NCBI GenBank assembly: GCA_017354095.1
Contig: JAFMRP010000086.1
Location: 1-10,299, forward strand
DNA from: Ktedonobacteraceae bacterium
Lineage (GTDB): Bacteria > Chloroflexota > Ktedonobacteria > Ktedonobacterales > Ktedonobacteraceae
Reading direction: 5' to 3'
DNA length: 10,299 nt
This document shows, piece after piece, positions 1-5,974 of this stretch; the first letter of the stretch is position 1, and each line of letters opens with the position of its first letter. The position numbers were made by a program, and so were the translations under genes. Below the pieces are notes generated by a model. The model was not told the origin of the DNA. It was given only the letters and a program-made list of their open reading frames with translations, and made no database searches.

Positions 1-382
1 GCCAGCAAAGGTCTCTCCAGAGCTTCAGGAAGAAAAAGGCCAGACTGATATTACGCCAGATAATTATCAAATTTTGCCGCCACCCAGTATTCACATTTAC
101 ACCGGTCAGCCCGTTCAGATTGGGCTGACCATTCAGGAAGATACTGCTCGTGTGTGGGTGCGCGACCAGGGACCGGGTCTCACCAGGGAGGATCAGAAAC
201 ATCTGTGGCAACGCTTCCATCAGGCCAAAGGAGTTCCGGTACAGAGCGGCTCCAGCAAGGGCCTGGGCCTGGGCTTATATATCTGTCAGACGCTTATCGC
301 GCAACATCAGGGAACTGTCGGTGTGGATAGCACACCAGGGAAAGGCTCTACATTCTGGTTTACCCTGCCTCTGCCCAAATGA
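1..382 (+). CDS. Sensor histidine kinase, C-terminal ATPase end (5' partial)
   Basis: This is the 3' end of a histidine kinase gene. The frame is open to the left edge (first full codon at base 2) and ends in TGA at 380-382, leaving 126 residues. The ATP-binding (HATPase_c) domain shows a G1 box (RDQGPGL), an F-box-like LWQRFHQAKG and a G2 box (GLGLGLYICQTLI), then the closing strand STFWFTLPLP. These motifs bind ATP for autophosphorylation of a His that lies outside the window. The first 40 or so residues are a Pro/Gln/Glu-rich stretch before the strand leading to G1, which looks like an insertion between the N and G1 boxes. The N box, dimerisation helices and sensor domains are off the edge, so the signal and partner are unknown. 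There is no response regulator directly downstream; the next gene is a P450 with its own promoter. Family call is firm, subtype is not. Confidence 0.9.
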   Translation, partial: PAKVSPELQEEKGQTDITPDNYQILPPPSIHIYTGQPVQIGLTIQEDTARVWVRDQGPGLTREDQKHLWQRFHQAKGVPVQSGSSKGLGLGLYICQTLIAQHQGTVGVDSTPGKGSTFWFTLPLPK

Positions 383-432
383 GCATGTAAAGCCATAGTT
401 CATACCATTCCAGAGCAATAAGGCCCATCCCT

Positions 433-461
433 TTGACAACACAAGTGTTTGCTCATACTAT
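433..461 (+). promoter_or_regulatory. Sigma70-type promoter of the P450 gene
   Basis: A perfect -35 hexamer TTGACA (433-438) lies 17 bp before TACTAT (456-461), which keeps the key -10 bases. Transcription would start near 468, giving a leader of about 50 nt before the ATG at 519. No terminator-like hairpin is visible between the upstream kinase stop (382) and this promoter. A 14-bp direct repeat overlaps the spacer and first -10 base, suggesting regulation. Confidence 0.6.
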
Positions 462-491
462 TATGACATGTAAAATTAAGTGTTTGCTCAT
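443..491 (+). repeat. 14-bp direct repeat pair flanking the P450 transcription start
   Basis: AAGTGTTTGCTCAT occurs without mismatch at 443-456 and 478-491, 35 bp apart. The first copy fills most of the promoter spacer and reaches the first base of the -10 box; the second lies about 10 bp past the predicted start. That placement fits a pair of repressor sites. The first copy continues as TTGCTCATAC, which also occurs at the kinase-operon promoter (8808-8817). Confidence 0.6.
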
Positions 492-518
492 GATAGAGAA
501 GAGAGGCAAGCAGTCGCC

Positions 519-1871
519 ATGGCAACGCAAGCAACGCTTCCACCAGGGCCCAAAGGACTCCCCTTTATTGGTAATCTCTTACCGTTTCGGAACGATCCCC
601 TTCACTTTATGACTGCGGTGCAGCAGCGCTACGGCGACCTGGTTTCAGTGAGGCTCTTACATCATAATGTCATCTGTGGCTTTCGCCCGGAACATGTGCG
701 CTACTGCTTGATGGAGCATCCACGTAGCTTTCACTCGATCCAGAGCCAGGGCGGAAACCTGCGTAACCTGCTTGGCGAGGGCCTGCTGACCAGCGAAGGA
801 GACTTTCACCGCCAGCAGCGGCGACTCGTCCAGCCGGCTTTTCATCGCCAGCGCATCGAGCAGTATGCCGATACGATGGTCAACTACACCCTGGAAACCC
901 TGGAGGGCTGGCAAGCTGGATGTGAGGTCGATATGACTTCGCAGATGCAGCAATTGACGTTGCGTATCATTCTCAAGACGATGTTTAACATCGAAAGCCG
1001 CGAACAGGCGGTAACGCTGGGTCGTGCCTTCAATACCGTTATTGGCCAGGCGCCGCGCCGCTTACCAGGTGTACGTGGTCCCCTGGCCCGTTTGATCGGG
1101 AACACCACGAAGGAGCAGATGGCTCGCTTCGAGGCTGGACGCGCGCAGCTTGATGCATTTGTCTATACCCTCATTCAGCAGCGCCACACCGATGAGCAGG
1201 ATCAGGGCGATATCCTCTCGATGCTGATGGCGACCCATGAAGGGGATGAGAGCCTGAGTGATCGGCAGATCCGTGACCAGGTGATGACCCTGATAGCGGC
1301 GGGCCATGAGACCGCACAGAATAGCCTCTGCTGGACCCTCTATCTGCTCGCGCAATATCCCGGTGTGCATGAAAAGCTGCTGGCTGAACTGCGTACCGTC
1401 CTGCATGGTCGAGCCCCTACCACGAAAGATCTGGCGCAGTTGCCCTATCTGGAGTGGGTAATGAACGAGTCCTGGCGTGTTTATCCTCCTGCGTGGCGCG
1501 TTGGCCGCCAGGCAATCGAGCCGATCGAACTGGACGGCTATCATTTCCCAGCGGGGACCATCGTACTACTACACCAATGGGTCACCCACAAAATACCGGA
1601 GATCTGGGGTGATCCCGAAAACTTTCGTCCCGAACGCTGGGATCCCACCCAGAATCAAAAAGTACCCCAGGGCGCGTACTTCCCCTTCGGGGGTGGGCCA
1701 CGTATCTGCATTGGTATGCCCTTCGCGCAGATGGAGGTTCGCCTGGTACTGGCCACACTGTTGCAACACTACAACCCTCGTCTTGCTCCCAACCAGCAGA
1801 TCGTGCCGCTGCCTCGCGTCACCCTACGTCCGCGTTACGGCATGCGTATGATCCTACAACCCGTGAGTTGA
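519..1871 (+). CDS. Cytochrome P450 monooxygenase
   Basis: A soluble bacterial P450 of 450 residues that should insert one oxygen atom from O2 into an organic substrate using electrons from a redox partner. Visible hallmarks in order: Pro-rich N-terminus (PPGPKGLPFIGN); I-helix AAGHETAQ with the acid-alcohol pair Glu264-Thr265; K-helix ExxR (Glu317-Ser-Trp-Arg320); PERW motif (FRPERW); and heme loop FGGGPRICIG with the iron ligand Cys397. Length is normal and I see no membrane anchor. ATG 519 was preferred to an in-frame GTG at 480 because the latter lies inside the second direct repeat and lacks a ribosome site, while GAGAGG sits at 501-506, 12 nt before ATG, a rather long spacing. No ferredoxin or reductase gene is adjacent, so electrons must come from elsewhere. 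The motifs resemble the E-class group, but no CYP family or substrate can be assigned. Confidence 0.95.
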   Translation: MATQATLPPGPKGLPFIGNLLPFRNDPLHFMTAVQQRYGDLVSVRLLHHNVICGFRPEHVRYCLMEHPRSFHSIQSQGGNLRNLLGEGLLTSEGDFHRQQRRLVQPAFHRQRIEQYADTMVNYTLETLEGWQAGCEVDMTSQMQQLTLRIILKTMFNIESREQAVTLGRAFNTVIGQAPRRLPGVRGPLARLIGNTTKEQMARFEAGRAQLDAFVYTLIQQRHTDEQDQGDILSMLMATHEGDESLSDRQIRDQVMTLIAAGHETAQNSLCWTLYLLAQYPGVHEKLLAELRTVLHGRAPTTKDLAQLPYLEWVMNESWRVYPPAWRVGRQAIEPIELDGYHFPAGTIVLLHQWVTHKIPEIWGDPENFRPERWDPTQNQKVPQGAYFPFGGGPRICIGMPFAQMEVRLVLATLLQHYNPRLAPNQQIVPLPRVTLRPRYGMRMILQPVS

Positions 1872-1950
1872 TGTGAGCTACACCTCCTGACCGTTGTTGC
1901 GCTATATGTCCAGCAACCAGTTTCAGGCCCGCGGCCAATGCCGCCCTACC

Positions 1951-1979
1951 TTGACACACCCTGGCCACGCAACTACAAT
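1951..1979 (+). promoter_or_regulatory. Sigma70-type promoter of the GAF sensor kinase operon
   Basis: TTGACA (1951-1956) and TACAAT (1974-1979) are separated by exactly 17 bp, close to consensus. Transcription would begin near 1986, giving a leader of about 80 nt before the GTG start at 2065. The rest of the 1872-2064 gap shows only weak hairpin potential (GTTGC/GCAAC arms) after the P450 stop and no convincing terminator. Confidence 0.65.
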
Positions 1980-2064
1980 ACACTAAGTATATCGAAAAGG
2001 AAGAGAATACTGGCTTCCACACATCCAAGTGAAGCAGGGACGCTGTTCCTAGCAGGAAAAAGTC

Positions 2065-4191
2065 GTGACACAAAGCGCAAATATAGAGCAGGTTTTATCA
2101 CAACATACCACTCGCCTGCGCGCATGCCTCCAACAAGTTCTGGGTGAAAGTTCGGGACCGGAAGAAGGCAGTGATGCCTGGTTACTAATGAACGCACTCA
2201 TCAACGGAGACGACCTGGCAGAGCAGTTCGAGCAGTCGGGACGCTGGCTGGCAGAACAGGATGGAAAACTTGAAGCACGCATGGCAGGGATACAGTGCTA
2301 CATTGGAGCGTTGGCCACCGAACTCAAAGCAATCCTGCCATCTCAACAAATCGTTGAAGCGAACGAACGCCTCCACCACCTCCATATCACAGCCACCCTG
2401 GCACTGACACGGGGTTATCAGGCGACGATTGACGAGCGTCTCAACCACCACGACAGAGTCAGCCGCCGGTTTGAACAACAACTGCTGGCGCTTCAGCGCG
2501 TCAACGGCGTGAGTAATTCAGCGATGGACCTGGATCAGACGCTGGAAATTACCGCGCAAATTCTTGTGGAAGAGCTGCATGCCGATCTATGTTCTATCTT
2601 CTTCTATGATGAGATGCAGCGCGTCCTGACCCTGCGTGCCACCAATGGTCCCCGGCCCCTGGGGGGGATACACTTCACACTACGCCTGGGTGAGGGCTAC
2701 AGCGGCTGGGTAGCCGACAAAGGCCAGCCTCTACTGGTGCAAGACGTGATGACTGAGCCCAATTTCGCCTCCGAAGCCAATGCCTATACCAGCACCTATC
2801 ACGGCCTGATGGCGCTGCCTGTTATTTTTTTTGGCAGCGCCGAACGACTGATCGGTGTGATTAGCATTCAATCGCGAGAGCCACGCGACTTCACGCGCGA
2901 AGAGATTAGCTTCGTCGAAGTGGTCACCGGCATCATGGCAATCAACATCGAAAATGGGCGGCTCTACGAGCAGACGGATGAGCAGCTACGTCGCAAGGTG
3001 CATGAGCTAGCCACGCTGCATCGCGTCACCTCCATCATCGCCTCAACGCTTAATCTGGATGAAGTGCTACAAATGATCACAAACCTGGCGGTTCATCTAT
3101 CGGGGGCAGAACGCTCCTGCATCTTTGAACTCGACCCGGACCGGCAGCGCCTGCAGGTGCTTGCGCACTACGGCTTCAACAACAACCAGATCGCGCGTAT
3201 TCAGCTTGGCGTTGGTCAGTGCTGCGCAGGACGAACCGTGCAGACTGGTCGCCCCAGCATGGCCGTCGACTGCTTCCATATGGATGAGAACTGCTTCTTG
3301 CGCAGCGACCCCTTTGTCGCCTCAGACATTCATTCGGTACTCTGCGTGCCGCTCAAGGCCAAGCAGAAAATTCTCGGCAGTATTTGCATCTACAGCAGCC
3401 ACCGCCACCTTATCAGCCATGAACAGATGCAGCTGGTCGTTACCTTCGCCAACGAAGCCGCCATCGCCATCGAAAACGCACGCCTCTATGAAGAGACGCG
3501 ACGTGGACTCGAACTGAAATCTGTGCTTTTGCGCGAGCTCCATCACCGCGTCAAAAATAACCTGGCAACAGTCGCGGGCATCCTGTCGCTGCAGCGCCGC
3601 CGTACCCGGTCGCCCGAAGTGCGCCACACGCTCTCCGAAAGCGTCAATCGTGTCCAGGGCCTGGCGGCAACGCATGATCTACTGGCGCACGAAGACGTAG
3701 GCGAGGCCCGCGTTGATGATATAGCACGCAAAATCGTGGGGGTAGCCCATGCCAATCTCAGCCCACCGGACAAACATATCTCATTTCAGATCGAAGCCTG
3801 TCCGGTGGTTATTCCTTCGCGCTCCGTCACTATCCTGGCTCTGGTCATCAACGAGATGATTTCCAATGCCATCAAACATGGTATGGCGAACCAATCCAGA
3901 GGTACTGTAACCATCCGTGGACGGGAAGAGGATGGGACAGTTATTGTACAGGTCATCGATTCTGGTAAAGGCCTCGACAGGGAGTTCTCTACTGAGGAGG
4001 GAGGCGAGGGCGAGGGCCTGGGCCTTTCTCTCATTAAAAATCTGATCGGTGACCTGGGCGGTCAGTTCTCGCTGCGCCGGGAAATGTTCCCTGCCAGCGA
4101 ACGTGATATTCAGGAACAGGGCAACGATGCGCCGATGGCACGCACTGTCGCCGAAGTGTGCTTCCCGTTGTTCCGGCGCAATCGTGCCTGA
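2065..4191 (+). CDS. GAF-GAF-HisKA_2 sensor histidine kinase
   Basis: A soluble 708-residue sensor kinase expected to autophosphorylate on His and pass phosphate to a receiver. Order of parts: a helical N-terminus (1-150) I do not recognise; GAF1 (about 154-296); GAF2 (about 329-475) with seven cysteines; a HisKA_2-type dimerisation region (about 485-560) with the motif LRELHHRVKNNL, phospho-acceptor His493 or His494; and HATPase_c (about 585-700) with N box INEMISNAIKHG, G1 DSGKGL (Asp632) and G2 GEGLGLSL. HisKA_2 kinases include the PdtaS and EutW types, which partner receiver-ANTAR proteins; here the next gene is a receiver without ANTAR. No membrane segment or signal peptide is seen, so a cytoplasmic small-molecule or redox signal is likely. 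The GTG start is supported by AGGA at 2054-2057, 7 nt upstream, and by a strong promoter. The receiver gene begins 43 bp after the stop, probably in the same transcript. Confidence 0.93.
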   Translation: MTQSANIEQVLSQHTTRLRACLQQVLGESSGPEEGSDAWLLMNALINGDDLAEQFEQSGRWLAEQDGKLEARMAGIQCYIGALATELKAILPSQQIVEANERLHHLHITATLALTRGYQATIDERLNHHDRVSRRFEQQLLALQRVNGVSNSAMDLDQTLEITAQILVEELHADLCSIFFYDEMQRVLTLRATNGPRPLGGIHFTLRLGEGYSGWVADKGQPLLVQDVMTEPNFASEANAYTSTYHGLMALPVIFFGSAERLIGVISIQSREPRDFTREEISFVEVVTGIMAINIENGRLYEQTDEQLRRKVHELATLHRVTSIIASTLNLDEVLQMITNLAVHLSGAERSCIFELDPDRQRLQVLAHYGFNNNQIARIQLGVGQCCAGRTVQTGRPSMAVDCFHMDENCFLRSDPFVASDIHSVLCVPLKAKQKILGSICIYSSHRHLISHEQMQLVVTFANEAAIAIENARLYEETRRGLELKSVLLRELHHRVKNNLATVAGILSLQRRRTRSPEVRHTLSESVNRVQGLAATHDLLAHEDVGEARVDDIARKIVGVAHANLSPPDKHISFQIEACPVVIPSRSVTILALVINEMISNAIKHGMANQSRGTVTIRGREEDGTVIVQVIDSGKGLDREFSTEEGGEGEGLGLSLIKNLIGDLGGQFSLRREMFPASERDIQEQGNDAPMARTVAEVCFPLFRRNRA

Positions 4192-4234
4192 TTCGCATCT
4201 GTCGAAGTTGCTGGTGGAGAGAGAGGTAAAAAGT

Positions 4235-4717
4235 ATGCAAGACACACCACCCCGGCAGAAAATTCTCATTGTAGAGGATGAAATGGCCCTGCGACAGGTT
4301 CTGTCCTTCTTCTTGAAGCAGAACGACTATGAAGTGCTTGAGGCATCAAATGGACAGGAGGCCATACGGATCATTGCCGAGCTTGAGCCACAGCTGATCA
4401 TTCTTGATCTGGTCATGCGACCGGTTTCGGGCTGGGAGGTGCTGCACTGGTTGCGCGACCAGCAATTGCTCTCACGCATACCGGTGCTGGTTGTCAGTGC
4501 GCTGGTGCGTTTACAGGAGCAGATGCACGGCTTCGAGGAAGGCGCGATAGAATACGTCACCAAGCCAACTCGCCCCAGTCTGATCGTCGAACGGGTAAAG
4601 GATATTCTCTCATTGAGCACGGAGCAGCGAATAATGCTGCGCCACAAGCACCTGGACGATCAGCGTAAAACCATCGAGAACGTCTTCGCGCCACCTCCCG
4701 AGGGTTTTGCATACTAA
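4235..4717 (+). CDS. Stand-alone receiver-domain response regulator
   Basis: A 160-residue protein made of one CheY-like receiver domain (about 8-125) plus a charged tail. The acidic pocket Glu14-Asp15, phospho-acceptor Asp58 (LIILDLVM), switch Ser88 (VVSA), Tyr107 and Lys110 (YVTKP) are all present, so it should be active. The last 35 residues contain basic and Gln-rich helix-like sequence (LRHKHLDDQRK) and end in PPPEGFAY; I see no DNA-binding, ANTAR or enzymatic output domain. It probably acts by protein contact or as a phosphorelay carrier, accepting phosphate from the kinase encoded 43 bp upstream. The frame stays open leftward to 4049 inside the kinase gene, but ATG 4235 is the likely start: AGAGAGG ends 8 nt before it and homology-like sequence begins directly after it. 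It converges with a Ser/Thr kinase gene, with 12 bp between stops. Confidence 0.92.
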   Translation: MQDTPPRQKILIVEDEMALRQVLSFFLKQNDYEVLEASNGQEAIRIIAELEPQLIILDLVMRPVSGWEVLHWLRDQQLLSRIPVLVVSALVRLQEQMHGFEEGAIEYVTKPTRPSLIVERVKDILSLSTEQRIMLRHKHLDDQRKTIENVFAPPPEGFAY

Positions 4718-4737
4718 TTGCCAGGTATGTCAAGCCC
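4702..4737 (+). terminator. Possible weak terminator at the convergent gene ends
   Basis: Arms 4702-4714 and 4725-4737 can form an imperfect 13-bp stem on the rightward transcript (ten Watson-Crick pairs, two G-U wobbles, one mismatch) around a 10-nt loop that begins with the receiver stop codon. No T run follows. On the leftward transcript the two wobbles become mismatches, so it would act poorly there. This is the only structure in the 12-bp gap between the opposing genes. Confidence 0.25.
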
Positions 4738-5851
4738 CAATAGGCTGCCCACACTTTGTGCAGAAACGATGGCTGACCAGGTTATAGACGCCACAATTAA
4801 TACACTGGTTCAAAGGGAAGCCGCAGCGAACACAATAGCGCATGTTCGGCTTATTCAGCTGCTGGCAATTGTAGCAAGGATAGAGCATCGATTGACGGAT
4901 TGATGCTTGTTGAGCCGCCAGCGGCGGGGTAGTCATCGGCAGTGATGGGGTATAGGGTGGTTGCACTGGAGATTGAGGGGGAGCGTAGTAAGGCGAGGCA
5001 GGATTCATTAAGGCCATCTTTAGTGCTTCCGCCATATCATTGGCCTTCAAATAGCGTTGAAGGGGATTTTTCATCAACGCCCTGAGGATGACCTGCTCGA
5101 TGACGGGATGAATGGCGGGATTAATACTGGTTGGGCGTGGTGGTGGTTCATAAATGTGGCTATGTGCCAGTGCGGGATAATTATCACCAACAAAAGGCGG
5201 GCGCCCGGTCATAGCTTCGAAGAGCATCACCCCTAATGCATAGATATCCGCGCGGCCGTCTACTGCCCCTCCCTGGCACTGTTCGGGCGACATATACTCG
5301 GGAGTGCCCACTCCAGCACCAGGATGGGTCAGGTTCATCTGTGTACTGGCCAGCACTTTCGCGATACCAAAATCTGAGAGTATTGGGCGATTAGAGCGAT
5401 CCATCAACACATTGACGGGCTTAATGTCGCGGTGGATGATCCCTGCATCATGCGCGTAGGCCAGGGCATCGGCCACCTGTGAGAAGATTGCCACAACTTC
5501 TGCCGGGTCCATTGCTCTTCCCTGTTGAATCTGGGCATCGAAGCGGTGCTTGAGAGTTCCTCCATCAACCAACTGCATCACAATATAGAGGTGTCCATTT
5601 TGCTCATTGGCATCATGTACCGTCACGATATTGGGATGCGACAGGCGGGCAACGAGCTTTGCCTCCAGGTGAAATCGTTCTACGAAGCTACGATCTGCGG
5701 CATACCAGGGAGGGAGCACCTTTATAGCCACCTCGCGGTCGAGATTTTCCTGATATGCCTTGTAGACGCGCGCCATGCCACCCTGTCCAAGCGCAGCGAG
5801 TACGCGGTAGTTGCCGAGCGATGTTCCTATCAGTTCGTCTTGTTGCTGCAT
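4730..5851 (-). CDS. Hanks-type Ser/Thr protein kinase with C-terminal double zinc ribbon
   Basis: A soluble 373-residue PknB-like kinase. The kinase domain (about 12-280) has a Gly-rich loop (LGQGGMARVY), ATP-anchoring Lys44 in VAIKVL, alpha-C Glu63, catalytic Asp142 in HRDIKPVNVL, DFG Asp160 and the activation segment ending GTPEYMSPEQ, so it should be active. A Pro-rich linker (about 288-325) leads to two CxxC-x10-CxxC zinc ribbons (Cys326/329/340/343 and Cys350/353/364/367) that end the protein; such ribbons usually mediate protein or nucleic-acid contact. There is no transmembrane helix, unlike classical PknB. I chose ATG 5851, with AGGTGG 11 nt upstream, over an in-frame GTG at 5872 that lacks a ribosome site. 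It is the third gene of the kinase/FHA cluster, 123 bp after the membrane FHA gene, with no clear promoter of its own. Substrates are unknown; the adjacent FHA proteins are natural candidates. Confidence 0.94.
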   Translation of the reverse strand: MQQQDELIGTSLGNYRVLAALGQGGMARVYKAYQENLDREVAIKVLPPWYAADRSFVERFHLEAKLVARLSHPNIVTVHDANEQNGHLYIVMQLVDGGTLKHRFDAQIQQGRAMDPAEVVAIFSQVADALAYAHDAGIIHRDIKPVNVLMDRSNRPILSDFGIAKVLASTQMNLTHPGAGVGTPEYMSPEQCQGGAVDGRADIYALGVMLFEAMTGRPPFVGDNYPALAHSHIYEPPPRPTSINPAIHPVIEQVILRALMKNPLQRYLKANDMAEALKMALMNPASPYYAPPQSPVQPPYTPSLPMTTPPLAAQQASIRQSMLYPCYNCQQLNKPNMRYCVRCGFPLNQCINCGVYNLVSHRFCTKCGQPIGA

Positions 5852-5925
5852 CGTACGTTTCGCCACCTGCACGTTACCCGTTGCCAGCGGTCCCTGCAGT
5901 ATGGAACTGTTCCTCTCTAGATGGA

Positions 5926-5947
5926 GGGGCGCAGGTCATTGCGCCCC
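5926..5947 (-). other. Strong GC-rich intercistronic hairpin
   Basis: GGGGCGCA (5926-5933) and TGCGCCCC (5940-5947) form a perfect 8-bp stem around a 6-nt loop, in the 123-bp gap between the membrane FHA gene and the zinc-ribbon kinase. No T run follows on the leftward strand, so it may be a partial terminator, an RNA processing or stabilising site, or an attenuator that lowers expression of the last gene. A small palindrome, GGAACTGTTCC, lies nearby at 5903-5913. Confidence 0.55.
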
Positions 5948-5974
5948 GACCCAGATAGCCAGGACACCTGACGC

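Noticed and set aside
480..518. GTG start 13 codons upstream for the P450
   Set aside because: The codon lies inside a promoter-region direct repeat, only about 12 nt after the predicted transcription start, and has no ribosome site.
1890..1940. Terminator after the P450 gene
   Set aside because: Only a 5-bp stem with a long loop and a short GGCC/GGCC pairing; no T run.
4049..4234. Upstream in-frame extension of the receiver protein into the kinase gene
   Set aside because: Receiver homology starts right after ATG 4235, which has a well-spaced AGAGAGG; the extension merely reads the kinase gene in another frame.
5525..5920. 131-codon plus-strand frame opposite the zinc-ribbon kinase
   Set aside because: Antisense to a clearly coding kinase domain with all catalytic motifs; no own motif or ribosome site.
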